Positions 1-7,958 of a stretch of 64,000 bases of DNA are shown in pieces; within the stretch, counting starts at the first letter, position 1, and each line of letters begins with the position of its first letter. The notes below the pieces were generated by a model. That model saw only the letters and a list, made by a program, of their open reading frames with translations, was not told the origin of the DNA and did no database searches. The DNA is taken from the NCBI GenBank assembly GCA_021777565.1, contig JAJYDJ010000004.1, positions 1-64,000 of the forward strand, given 5' to 3'. This DNA comes from a bacterium. GTDB taxonomy: Bacteria > Patescibacteria > Microgenomatia > Levybacterales > UBA12049. The position numbers were made by a program, and so were the translations under genes.

Positions 1-761
1 GGGACGCGTATGCGGCCCTTTTTGATGCGATCGATCATGCCAGTTGGGCAACCGATGTCAAGGTACAGACCAAATGGGTGAGTGCAGAGAAAGTAGAGAA
101 AAACGGTGCCAAGGCAGAGATTGGTACTCCTGATGGAATTATTGTCCCGATCGGTTGGGGAGAAAGAGGTGCTGAGGGTATGATACAGGCAGCGACGTAT
201 GCCAGAGAGAATAAAATCCCCTACTTAGGGCTCTGTTATGGTATGCAGCTGGCGGCAGTCTCTTTTGCCAGAAGTGTCATCGGCTGGAAAGATGCCAATA
301 CCGAGGAAAATGATAAAAAGACTATTCATGATGTTATTCACCTCATGCCATCACAAAAGACCCATATGGAACTTCGTGCATACGGGGGAACCATGCGTCT
401 GGGGGAATGGGAAGCCATCGTGAAGCCCGGTACCATCGCGTGGGAGTCTTATGCTAAGTATGGGCGTGGCATCAATACGCTTGATAAAAAGACTGGTATG
501 ACCTCAGAAAGGCATCGCCATAGATTTGAATTTAATGATGATTTTGTCAAAGAATTTGAAAAAGCAGGACTTATTATCAGTGCACGCTCAAAAGTTGAGA
601 AATTGGCTGAGATTATCGAGCTCCCACGTGATGTCCATCCATTTTTTGTCGGGACACAGGGGCATCCAGAGTATAAAAGTAGGCCACTGAGCCCACATCC
701 GATATTTGTCTCCTACCTGCTTGCTTGTAAAGCCGAGGCTGAGCATAAATTACCACATTGA
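1..761 (+). CDS. pyrG: CTP synthase, C-terminal part (left end missing)
   Basis: Makes CTP from UTP, ATP and glutamine-derived ammonia in the cytoplasm. The frame is open from base 3 to the stop at 759-761, so the gene continues to the left of the window; only the class I glutamine amidotransferase domain and its linker are present. Visible motifs are the nucleophile elbow GLCYGMQLA, the ERHRHRFEFN segment typical of CTP synthases and the catalytic His-Glu pair in GTQGHPEYKSRP. The oxyanion region reads VPIGWGERG where most family members have PGGFG-R-G, a mild divergence. An internal ATG at 78 is not a credible start because homology continues upstream (for example DAYAALFDAIDHA). The promoter of rplS begins at its stop codon. 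Confidence 0.95.
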   Translation, partial: DAYAALFDAIDHASWATDVKVQTKWVSAEKVEKNGAKAEIGTPDGIIVPIGWGERGAEGMIQAATYARENKIPYLGLCYGMQLAAVSFARSVIGWKDANTEENDKKTIHDVIHLMPSQKTHMELRAYGGTMRLGEWEAIVKPGTIAWESYAKYGRGINTLDKKTGMTSERHRHRFEFNDDFVKEFEKAGLIISARSKVEKLAEIIELPRDVHPFFVGTQGHPEYKSRPLSPHPIFVSYLLACKAEAEHKLPH

Positions 762-786
762 GAATTTAAGGCTTTTGTTCTATAAT
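758..786 (+). promoter_or_regulatory. sigma70-like promoter of rplS, leaderless
   Basis: TTGAGA (758-763) and a perfect TATAAT (781-786) are separated by 17 bases. The ATG of rplS follows after six bases, so transcription should start at or next to the start codon. This is the clearest example of the leaderless arrangement repeated throughout the window. Confidence 0.8.
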
Positions 787-792
787 ATACCC

Positions 793-1083
793 ATGGCAAC
801 GATAAATTTTCTCGTCGGTGACACCGTTCGCGTACACCAGAAGATCCAAGAAGGTGACAAAACCCGTATTCAGGTCTTTGAAGGTGTTGTTTTGGCAATT
901 CGTGGCCGTGGCGAGAATAAATCATTTACCGTCCAGAAAATCGTTGGCGGCATTGGCGTTGAGCGTATTTGGCCTATCAATTCCCCACTTATCCAGAAGA
1001 TTGAAGTGAAAGCACATGCAAAGCGTCGTGTGAGACGAGCAAAGCTCTATAATCTTACTCTCCCTCGTCCTATTGTTTCATAA
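793..1083 (+). CDS. rplS: 50S ribosomal protein L19
   Basis: Large-subunit ribosomal protein at the interface with the 30S subunit. The 96-residue product has the family core, with GDTVRVHQKI near the N-terminus, then RIQVFEGVVLAIRG and the basic C-terminal segment KAHAKRRVRRAKLY. It is shorter than the usual 110-120 residues because the N-terminal helix found in most bacterial L19 proteins is missing, as is common in reduced genomes. The ATG at 793 is chosen over an in-frame ATG at 706 because the latter overlaps pyrG and the promoter -10 ends at 786. No Shine-Dalgarno sequence is visible, which fits a leaderless message. Confidence 0.95.
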   Translation: MATINFLVGDTVRVHQKIQEGDKTRIQVFEGVVLAIRGRGENKSFTVQKIVGGIGVERIWPINSPLIQKIEVKAHAKRRVRRAKLYNLTLPRPIVS

Positions 1084-1116
1084 TCTATCTTTCTCTAGTA
1101 TAAAAGGAGTAACCCT

Positions 1117-1491
1117 ATGCGTGGCATGAAAATATCCAATATTGTGGGTCGTACCGGCGAAACAGTCGCAGCAGACTTTCTTCGTGATAAGGGATATCAG
1201 CTTATCGAGTTTAATTTCCGCAAGAACTACACTGAGATAGATATCATAGCCATATACCGTAATACTACGGTCTTTGTGGAGGTAAAAACTCGTAAAAACG
1301 ACTCATTTGGTACGCCATTTGAGGCTATCACCAGAACAAAAATTGCTAATCTTGTCCATACGGCGCACGTGTATATGAAACTTCACCCAAACCTCCCGAA
1401 AGCCATGCGTATTGATGCCATTGGCGTCACTTTAGATGAGGATAATAAGCTCGAGTCTATCGAACACGTAGAAAATATCTCCGGATTTTAA
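1117..1491 (+). CDS. YraN/UPF0102 family endonuclease-like protein
   Basis: A 124-residue member of the YraN (UPF0102) family, which has a PD-(D/E)xK nuclease fold; its cellular role is not settled. The sequence shows GRTGETVAADFL, then the E-ID-I-A and VFVEVKTRK blocks that form the nuclease-like core (Glu, Asp, Glu-x-Lys). In many bacteria yraN lies next to rplS and rnhB, and here it follows rplS by 33 bases. The start at 1117 is supported by AAGGAG (1104-1109) seven bases upstream, so this gene is read from the rplS transcript with a normal ribosome-binding site. Confidence 0.88.
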   Translation: MRGMKISNIVGRTGETVAADFLRDKGYQLIEFNFRKNYTEIDIIAIYRNTTVFVEVKTRKNDSFGTPFEAITRTKIANLVHTAHVYMKLHPNLPKAMRIDAIGVTLDEDNKLESIEHVENISGF

Positions 1492-1877
1492 GAGGGGCGT
1501 CGTGCCAGCTCCGTTACTTGCACAACTCTAATATCTCCCACGACACATTCCTCAACTGGTTGTTGTGTGGAAAATGGCCCTGCAGGTGTGGCCTCAAGAG
1601 CAAAATGCTCGATCCCAGTGACGACTGGATGATCACCACTTTGATCCTGGATGGCAACAAAAGGGAGATACGGGCTTCTGGTCTCCACAATACAGGCACG
1701 ACGTCCCGTCAGAGGGATACTCACCCAGGCATCCGTTGGTATCATCACTCCACAGTGTCCATCCTCAAGTGGGGATGGGGTTAACGGTATTTCTTCATCT
1801 GCCTCTGCTCGGGTAACTTTACCCATAGCACCTGGCTCAAGCATCTGCTCAGGAAGAATAACGCACAATTCAGCCAT
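1488..1877 (-). CDS. hypothetical protein, 129 aa
   Basis: Family not recognised. The 129-residue product is acidic, with no membrane segment or obvious catalytic motif; it has three cysteines (in LCVI, HCGV and ECVV). Its 3' end overlaps that of yraN by four bases. Upstream on this strand lies TACAAT followed by five bases and ATG, the same leaderless arrangement as neighbouring real genes, and it diverges from mltG. That promoter is the main reason for believing the gene is real. Confidence 0.6.
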   Translation of the reverse strand: MAELCVILPEQMLEPGAMGKVTRAEADEEIPLTPSPLEDGHCGVMIPTDAWVSIPLTGRRACIVETRSPYLPFVAIQDQSGDHPVVTGIEHFALEATPAGPFSTQQPVEECVVGDIRVVQVTELARRPS

Positions 1878-1949
1878 ACCGTATTGTAAACAGACTAAAT
1901 AAAAAAATAAAAGCTACAGATCACAAAAACATCATGTATAATAAAATGT

Positions 1950-2924
1950 ATGAAAGTGTTTGCCATACTCGGCAGTATAGCTCTTGCCCTTGCTCTCATC
2001 GTTATTGTCTTTGGCAATTCCTTCTTTGGCTTTGTGCCTAACAAAAATCCGCAGTCACTTTTTATCGTTCAAAAAACTGATTCCCTGGCACAGGTACAAA
2101 AAAATCTTCGTGCGAGTGGCTATCTGACCACAAAAGATACGCTCTTCACTATCGCAGAAATTGCTGGGGGACTTTTTTCAGTAGCTCCTGGTGGCTATAT
2201 GCTGCAAAAAGATATGGCTCCCTGGCAGCTGGTCATGAAACTCAGGCACCCAGACTACGCATGGGTGACTATCCCTCCTGGAAAAAGAAAAGAAGAAGTA
2301 GGGGAGATATTGCAAACAAATCTTGGGTGGAATCCTCAGCAAAAATCCGAATGGGATGGTCTTTCAACAACACCAGCCGGTGATCCAATTGAAGGGCAAC
2401 TCTATCCTGATACCTATTTACTTCCAACACGTGCCTCAGCAACAGACGTAGCCAATCGTATCATCGCTCATTTTAATGATGTCTTTGCACCCTATCTGCC
2501 CCAATTTACTGATCAGAATATCAGATGGACGACGGGACTTAAAATTGCGTCTATTATCCAGAGAGAGGCGGCTGGGCCTGATGATATGCCACTGATTGCT
2601 GGCATTTTGTGGAACAGGCTTGAAAAAGGTATGCCACTCGAGATTGATGCAACGGTGATCTATGCACGAGGGAATGTCGGACAGGGATGGTGGGCACCAC
2701 TTTCTGCAGGCCAAACCAGCACTATTGACTCACCTTATAACACCTACGAGCACAAAGGACTTCCGCCTACCCCCATCTGTAGCCCAAGTTTGCCTGCCAT
2801 TCAGGCAGTCCTGAATCCTGCAGATACCCAGTGCCTGTACTATCTGCATGATAGGCAGAGGCAAATTCATTGCGCTGTCACCTATCAAGAACATTTGCAA
2901 AATATTAGCACCTATCTGAACTAA
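1950..2924 (+). CDS. mltG: endolytic murein transglycosylase MltG
   Basis: Membrane-anchored lytic transglycosylase that cuts nascent glycan strands and so influences peptidoglycan chain length. The 324-residue protein has one N-terminal membrane segment (about residues 3-25), a LysM-like region and the YceG catalytic domain. The active-site block reads ASIIQREA; the Glu corresponding to the catalytic E218 of E. coli MltG is kept. NRLEKGMPLEIDATVIYA and SPYNTYEHKGLPPTPI are further family signatures. TATAAT at 1937-1942 ends seven bases before the ATG. Its presence implies the cell makes peptidoglycan. Confidence 0.93.
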   Translation: MKVFAILGSIALALALIVIVFGNSFFGFVPNKNPQSLFIVQKTDSLAQVQKNLRASGYLTTKDTLFTIAEIAGGLFSVAPGGYMLQKDMAPWQLVMKLRHPDYAWVTIPPGKRKEEVGEILQTNLGWNPQQKSEWDGLSTTPAGDPIEGQLYPDTYLLPTRASATDVANRIIAHFNDVFAPYLPQFTDQNIRWTTGLKIASIIQREAAGPDDMPLIAGILWNRLEKGMPLEIDATVIYARGNVGQGWWAPLSAGQTSTIDSPYNTYEHKGLPPTPICSPSLPAIQAVLNPADTQCLYYLHDRQRQIHCAVTYQEHLQNISTYLN

Positions 2925-2963
2925 CACACAAATTCAGGCTAAATTTAGTATTGTCTGCATATT

Positions 2964-2991
2964 TTGACATATTTTGATAGTGTTATATAAT
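2964..2991 (+). promoter_or_regulatory. promoter TTGACA-N16-TATAAT, leaderless
   Basis: A consensus TTGACA (2964-2969) and TATAAT (2986-2991) with a 16-base spacer end six bases before the ATG at 2998. This decides the start of the next gene against an in-frame ATG at 2974 that would lie within the promoter. Confidence 0.75.
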
Positions 2992-2997
2992 CACGGT

Positions 2998-3600
2998 ATG
3001 AAAGAGTTTTTAAAGCCTTTGGGTCGCAAAACAAAGCGACTCATCAAATTACTGCCTGAACATAAGCATTATTTGGATGTGGTGATTGCCCTTTTGAGTA
3101 TCCCTGTCCTAGTCACGGCAGTCATTCTCAACTATAACAACCTGCAACCTAAAAAAACCTCAACAGCGAGTCCAACACCACCAGTGGTAGTCGTTCATAG
3201 TAATCCTGAAGTTATTGTCCCAACTCAGCCGGTGCAATTCGTCACCCAGCCCATGGCGCAACAGCCAACATCTGCAACGTGTACCAATGGGATTGGCCCT
3301 CTGGATATTTCGTATCCACAAGAAGGACAACAGGTGAGTGATAGTCCGTTGTGTATTCAGATTGATTACAATGCAGGAAATTATTGTCAGGTGGTCTGGA
3401 GGTATCGTATTAACAGTGGGACTTGGTCAGATTATGGCAATAATTCGGTCTGTCTGTATACCCTGCCAAATGGACAAAATACCTTTCAATTACAGGTGAA
3501 GAGTTTATCATCAAGTAGTACGCAGACGCTTACTCGTACCTTTGTTTATCAGGGGACAGTTACACCAACTCCAGCAAATGCTAGCAGTAGTGCACACTAA
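2998..3600 (+). CDS. membrane-anchored extracytoplasmic protein, 200 aa
   Basis: Family not recognised. The product has a basic cytoplasmic N-terminus, one membrane segment (about residues 27-45, VVIALLSIPVLVTAVIL), a Pro/Thr/Ser/Val-rich linker and an extracytoplasmic domain of about 100 residues with four cysteines (in ATCTNG, PLCIQ, NYCQV and SVCLY), suggestive of a disulfide-bonded beta-sandwich. It ends in a Ser/Thr/Ala-rich tail. Topology predicts the domain is displayed on the cell surface. The stop overlaps the convergent uvrB stop by four bases. Confidence 0.7.
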   Translation: MKEFLKPLGRKTKRLIKLLPEHKHYLDVVIALLSIPVLVTAVILNYNNLQPKKTSTASPTPPVVVVHSNPEVIVPTQPVQFVTQPMAQQPTSATCTNGIGPLDISYPQEGQQVSDSPLCIQIDYNAGNYCQVVWRYRINSGTWSDYGNNSVCLYTLPNGQNTFQLQVKSLSSSSTQTLTRTFVYQGTVTPTPANASSSAH

Positions 3601-5591
3601 TCTTCTTCGAGTTTTCTAATCCTATCGCGCAGAAATGCGGCAGTTTCAAAGTCCAAATTTTTTGCCGCATCGCGCATACGAATTCTGAGTTTTTTAATCA
3701 CGAGTTCTTTTTCATCTGGTAACAGCACTTCTTTATCAGACATTTCCATCAATTGTTCAAGCTTGGCATCTTGCAGTGGCTTTTCTTCTTCATACTCAAT
3801 AAGCCTGTCTCTGATGGCTTTCTCAATATTTTTCGGTGTGATGTTATGCTCTTTATTGTATTCAAGCTGTTTGGCTCGTCGTCTTTCCACTTCATCAATA
3901 GCTGCCTGCATGGAATCAGTCGTTTTATCTGCGTAGAGTATAACTTTCGAATCAATATTACGTGCCGCTCGTCCCATGGTCTGGATGAGCGACGTACGAG
4001 ATCGTAAAAATCCTTCTTTATCAGCATCGAGAATTGCGACCAGTGTTACTTCAGGTAAATCCAACCCCTCACGAAGCAAGTTAATCCCAACGAGTACATC
4101 ATAGGTCCCTTTTCGCAGATTGTCCAAAATATCTTGCCTTTCAAGTGTCTCGATATCTGAGTGAAGGTATGCGACCAGAATCCCTTGCTCCTCCAAGTAG
4201 TGTGTCAGCTCTTCAGACATCCTCTTGGTGAGGGTCGTGACCAGAACTCTTTGGTGTTTGGCAGTTCGTTTCTTAATCTCTTCAATAAGGTCAAATATCT
4301 GATTCTCAGTTGGTCTGATCTCAATTTCTGGGTCTACGATACCGGTTGGTCGGATCAGCTGTTCAACGACGTTTCCTTCTGAAAGAGATATTTCATATTC
4401 ATCAGGGGTGGCACTCACATACACAGCCTGATTAACGCGTGTCATAAATTCATCAAATCTCAGTGGACGGTTATCAAGTGCACTCGGAAGCCTGAATCCA
4501 TAGTCAATCAACGTTTCTTTGCGAGAACGATCACCATTATACATACCACGCACCTGAGGAAGAGTAATGTGAGACTCATCTACAATCAGGAGCCAATCCT
4601 CACTGCATGCCTTCATGTAATCAAGCAGGGTATATGGCGGTGCATTTGGTTCACGTCCATCGAAATAGCGAGAATAATTCTCAATGCCGTTGACATAGCC
4701 CAACTCTTTGATCATTTCCAGATCATGGTGTGTTCTCTGCTGGATGCGCTGTGCCTCAACGAGTTTACCTCTGGCTTTGAAATTGGCGACCTGCTCTTCC
4801 ATGTCACGAGTGATAAGGGGGAAGACATCAGCGTAGGTACGAGGGTCAGTCATATAATGTTTGGCAGGGTATACAACTGTTGCTTTCATGACATTGGTTG
4901 TTTCCCCGGTCAGAGGATCAAATTCAGAAAGGCCGGTTATAAACCCATTCTCAATCTGCATGCGAAGTCCCGTATCCATATATGCCGGGAACAGATCGAC
5001 ACTTTCCCCACGCACTCTAAAGGTACTTCGATGAAATCCCATTTCATTTCTCTCATACTGCAGGTCTGCAAGTCTGGTGAGGATATCTCGCTGCTCAATC
5101 TTCATCCCAACAGCCAATTCCATGATGAATTTACCATATTCTACTGGGGAGCCAAGGTTATAGATACAGGAGACAGAGGCGACCACGATCACATCTTTAC
5201 GCGTAAGTAAGTTCGTCGTTGCTGAGAGACGAAGCTTATCAATTTCTTCATTAATCTGCGCTTCTTTTTCTATATAGGTGTCTGAAGTTGGGATATATGC
5301 CTCAGGCTGATAGTAGTCATAGTATGATACAAAATAACTCACGGCATTATCAGGAAAGAAGTCACGAAATTCCTGGTAGAGCTGTCCGGCAAGCGTCTTA
5401 TTATGAGAGATGATAAGAGTTGGCTTCTGGACGTTTTGAATAACGTTGGCCATGGTGTAGGTTTTTCCACTACCAGTGACTCCCAATAACACTTGGGCTT
5501 TCTCATGAGTTTCTAAACCTTTGGTGAGCTGCTGGATCGCTTGTGGCTGGTCACCTGAGGGTGCAAAATTGGATTTGAGCTGGAATGGCAT
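3597..5591 (-). CDS. uvrB: UvrABC system protein B
   Basis: Damage-verification helicase of nucleotide excision repair. The 664-residue product has Walker A LLGVTGSGKTYT, the beta-hairpin region with SYYDYYQPEAYIP, the DESH helicase motif II (IVDESHITLPQ), motif VI QTMGRAARN and a C-terminal UVR motif (LRIRMRDAAKNLDFETAAFLR) for UvrA/UvrC contact. The start MPFQLKSNF is preferred over the longer frame because TACAAT lies exactly six bases upstream (plus-strand ATTGTA, 5598-5603). It diverges from lexA with 88 bases between starts, which would suit SOS control, although I could not identify a clear LexA box. Confidence 0.96.
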   Translation of the reverse strand: MPFQLKSNFAPSGDQPQAIQQLTKGLETHEKAQVLLGVTGSGKTYTMANVIQNVQKPTLIISHNKTLAGQLYQEFRDFFPDNAVSYFVSYYDYYQPEAYIPTSDTYIEKEAQINEEIDKLRLSATTNLLTRKDVIVVASVSCIYNLGSPVEYGKFIMELAVGMKIEQRDILTRLADLQYERNEMGFHRSTFRVRGESVDLFPAYMDTGLRMQIENGFITGLSEFDPLTGETTNVMKATVVYPAKHYMTDPRTYADVFPLITRDMEEQVANFKARGKLVEAQRIQQRTHHDLEMIKELGYVNGIENYSRYFDGREPNAPPYTLLDYMKACSEDWLLIVDESHITLPQVRGMYNGDRSRKETLIDYGFRLPSALDNRPLRFDEFMTRVNQAVYVSATPDEYEISLSEGNVVEQLIRPTGIVDPEIEIRPTENQIFDLIEEIKKRTAKHQRVLVTTLTKRMSEELTHYLEEQGILVAYLHSDIETLERQDILDNLRKGTYDVLVGINLLREGLDLPEVTLVAILDADKEGFLRSRTSLIQTMGRAARNIDSKVILYADKTTDSMQAAIDEVERRRAKQLEYNKEHNITPKNIEKAIRDRLIEYEEEKPLQDAKLEQLMEMSDKEVLLPDEKELVIKKLRIRMRDAAKNLDFETAAFLRDRIRKLEED

Positions 5592-5679
5592 ACCGGTATT
5601 GTAACACAGGAGGGGGTATCGGCTTTGTTCTAGTTTGTCCTCTTGCAAATATTTTCCATATTTCGCATATTATTTATAT

Positions 5680-6312
5680 ATGCCAGGAGTTCTATACCAG
5701 AAAGAAAGAGAAGTACTTGAATACATTGCACAGTTCCAGTCACGCAATGGGTTTTCTCCTACGTTAAAAGAAATCTCTGCTGCAACTGGGCACAAAAGTA
5801 ATGCGACCGTCCACCAAATCATCTCAAAACTGGTTGATAAGGGCTACGTCCAGAAAGTAGATGGGAATAATCGCATCCTTAAGATTCTTGATAACAGTGT
5901 CATGACAACCTATGGCAAGTCACAGCCATCAGTTGAGCTGCCTCTCATGGGATATATTGCCGCAGGTAAGCCTCTTGAGCCACACAGTGACCCAAATGCT
6001 ACCTTTGAAGTAAGTGCCAATCTCGTCTCAGGTAAAAAGACAGCCTATGTGCTTCAAGTCAAAGGGGAGTCACTGATTGAAGATGGAATTTTGGATGGGG
6101 ATTTTGTCGTCGTCGAGAAAGATAGAGAATTTCACAATGGTGATGTGATTGTAGCCATTGTTGATGAAAATCTCGCAACCCTCAAGAAGTTTTATCGTGA
6201 ATCAGATGGCAAGGTAGTATTGCGTCCTGCCAACTCCACCATGCAGCCTATTTACCCAACACAATTAACCGTCCAGGGTCGAGTCGTGGGCCTGGTAAGA
6301 AAGTTTATCTAA
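5680..6312 (+). CDS. lexA: LexA repressor
   Basis: SOS-response repressor that cleaves itself when stimulated by RecA filaments. The 210-residue product has an N-terminal winged helix (REVLEYIAQFQSRNG to GNNRILKIL) and a C-terminal S24 peptidase domain. The Ala-Gly cleavage site (GYIAAGKP), the catalytic Ser (VKGESLIEDG) and Lys (NLATLKKFY) are all present, so it should be cleavable. TATTAT at 5668-5673 ends six bases before the ATG, ruling out the longer in-frame start at 5635. It is divergent from uvrB, a plausible regulon partner. Confidence 0.93.
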   Translation: MPGVLYQKEREVLEYIAQFQSRNGFSPTLKEISAATGHKSNATVHQIISKLVDKGYVQKVDGNNRILKILDNSVMTTYGKSQPSVELPLMGYIAAGKPLEPHSDPNATFEVSANLVSGKKTAYVLQVKGESLIEDGILDGDFVVVEKDREFHNGDVIVAIVDENLATLKKFYRESDGKVVLRPANSTMQPIYPTQLTVQGRVVGLVRKFI

Positions 6313-6595
6313 CACGCGGACGCAGTGACTGTATGGTGCAGGCACTCCCACAGCGTCTACAAAGCTCTTGAGTCTCTCCATCCATTGCTAATACACCTAA
6401 ATTAACCGGATCAACCATAAATTCTGCCGCAACGGTATCCAAGTTCGCAAGAGTTTTTACTTCACCGACTGCTGCACCATAAAGCTCCCCTACACACGGT
6501 GCTGTAGTATCTGGTGTTTCTTCATCAAATTCATGGGTAACCGTGATGTCTGCAGGGAGTGATCCATCGCAGTGTTGCTCAGGTGTGTATGCCAT
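6305..6595 (-). CDS. hypothetical acidic protein, 96 aa, Cys-rich C-terminus
   Basis: Family not recognised. The short acidic protein ends with LCRRCGSACTIQSLRPRVR, where CxxCxxxC could bind a metal; a single cysteine near the N-terminus (EQHCDG) and another in APCVGE might complete a site. A promoter with TTGCAT, a 17-base spacer and TAGAAT lies just upstream on the minus strand, which supports a real gene. It overlaps the end of lexA by eight bases (convergent). Confidence 0.55.
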   Translation of the reverse strand: MAYTPEQHCDGSLPADITVTHEFDEETPDTTAPCVGELYGAAVGEVKTLANLDTVAAEFMVDPVNLGVLAMDGETQELCRRCGSACTIQSLRPRVR

Positions 6596-6638
6596 ATGGC
6601 AGCATTCTACCGGAAATTGTTATAGGATGCAAGTGGAG

Positions 6639-7250
6639 TTATTTCTTCTTGAGATGACGGTAGATATAGTAGGCAACAGCTCCGACTATGAGTACAACAA
6701 TCACGATCTGAAACTTTTGAAAGTAGGGATGAATACTTTCCCAGTTCTTCCCCAAGGCAAGTCCGACATAGGTGAGAAGAAGTGACCAAATGAATGCACC
6801 AGCAAAACTGTAGAGAGAGAATTTCAACAAATTCATCTCAGCAAGACCGGCAGGGAGGGAGATAAAGGTACGTACTGCTGGGAGTAGACGACTAAAGAAT
6901 GCAATGGGATTGCCATACTTTTGGAACCATTTCACTGCATGCACATATTCTGATTCTCTGATAAGAACATATTTCCCATATTTATGAATAAGGCTGAGGA
7001 TCAGACTCTCTTCCAAGAAATACCCGATAGCATACGCAATCAGTGATCCCACAAGATTTCCCAGAGCACCAACGAAAACAATAGCCCAGAAATTCACAGT
7101 ACCAGTACTCGCTAGATACCCGGCAAATGGCATGGTTACCTCAGAAGGGATCGGAAGAAGTGCTGATTCCAAAGTCATGAGGGAAAAAACTGCGATATAG
7201 CCGTGAGATTGGATCAATTGTATAATAAGGGTGGTAAGGTGACTAATCAT
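6639..7250 (-). CDS. DedA family membrane protein
   Basis: DedA/VTT family integral membrane protein; some members act as undecaprenyl-phosphate or phospholipid flippases. The 203-residue product has the signature region ESALLPIPSEVTMPFAGYLA, then GNLVGSLIAYAIGYF and the FSRLLPAVRTFISLPAGLAEM re-entrant block with the conserved Arg and Pro. Four to five membrane segments are evident, followed by a basic C-terminus. The start MISHLTTLI is inferred because the frame upstream would run deep into divergent rsmI; TATAAA lies six bases before this ATG. The first codons of this gene and rsmI share two bases. Confidence 0.88.
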   Translation of the reverse strand: MISHLTTLIIQLIQSHGYIAVFSLMTLESALLPIPSEVTMPFAGYLASTGTVNFWAIVFVGALGNLVGSLIAYAIGYFLEESLILSLIHKYGKYVLIRESEYVHAVKWFQKYGNPIAFFSRLLPAVRTFISLPAGLAEMNLLKFSLYSFAGAFIWSLLLTYVGLALGKNWESIHPYFQKFQIVIVVLIVGAVAYYIYRHLKKK

Positions 7251-7956
7251 GGGAACTTTATATATTGTACCGACACCTCTTGGCAATTTGCAAGATATCA
7301 CGCTTCGAGCTATTGAAGTGCTTCTCTCTGTGCCTGTTATTGCCTGTGAGGATACTCGTCGCACGGGACTTCTGATGGATCATCTGAGAAAAACGTATTC
7401 CCAGTTCAATACACGCAAGGAAAAGCCACATTTGATCTCGTACTACGAAGAGAGAGAGCAAAATCGCATTCCTGAGATTGGTGGATTTCTGCTAGGGGGG
7501 ACAGATATCGCTTTGGTGAGTGATGCGGGTATGCCAACCATTTCAGACCCTGGATATCGGTTGGTGAAGCTGTGTCGAGAACAAGGAATTGAGGTCGTCG
7601 CACTCCCTGGTCCTTCGTCCGTCATTTTAGCACTCGCCACCTCGGGACTGCCAACTGACAAATTTACCTTCTACGGATATCTCCCAGAAAAAGAGGCTCA
7701 TGCCAAGAAATTGCTGGGACAAATGCATGAGTCTAACCAACTGGTATCAGTCACCAATATTATTTTTGCATCCGTTCATAAAATCATGGGAAACCTCTCC
7801 TGGATGCAGGAAATTCTTGGAGATATTGAGATCGTCATCGCTTCTGAACTTACCAAGGTGCATGAAAGAGTCCAGAAGAAAAAGATATCAGAATTTTTAG
7901 AAGAATTTGTAAAGAATCCACCAAAAGGGGAGTTTATTATCCTCTGGCACGAATAG
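7249..7956 (+). CDS. rsmI: 16S rRNA (cytidine-2'-O)-methyltransferase RsmI
   Basis: SAM-dependent methyltransferase that 2'-O-methylates C1402 of 16S rRNA. The 235-residue product shows LYIVPTPLGNLQDITLRA, the CEDTRRTG and VSDAGMPTISDPGYRLV motifs and ALPGPSSVILALATSGLP, all typical of RsmI. The usual C-terminal extension is shortened. Unlike most neighbours it has a leader: TATAAT at 7221-7226 and AAGGTG (7236-7241) seven bases before the ATG. It converges with the enolase-like gene, with two bases between stops. Confidence 0.95.
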   Translation: MGTLYIVPTPLGNLQDITLRAIEVLLSVPVIACEDTRRTGLLMDHLRKTYSQFNTRKEKPHLISYYEEREQNRIPEIGGFLLGGTDIALVSDAGMPTISDPGYRLVKLCREQGIEVVALPGPSSVILALATSGLPTDKFTFYGYLPEKEAHAKKLLGQMHESNQLVSVTNIIFASVHKIMGNLSWMQEILGDIEIVIASELTKVHERVQKKKISEFLEEFVKNPPKGEFIILWHE

Positions 7957-7958
7957 AA

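Noticed and set aside
4569..5210. Long open frame on the plus strand opposite uvrB
   Set aside because: Lies wholly inside uvrB on the other strand, lacks promoter or recognisable motifs, and uvrB is unmistakable.
5592..5679. LexA box between uvrB and lexA
   Set aside because: GCAAATATTTTCC and CATATTTCGC form only a weak imperfect repeat; no clear SOS operator of a known type could be identified.
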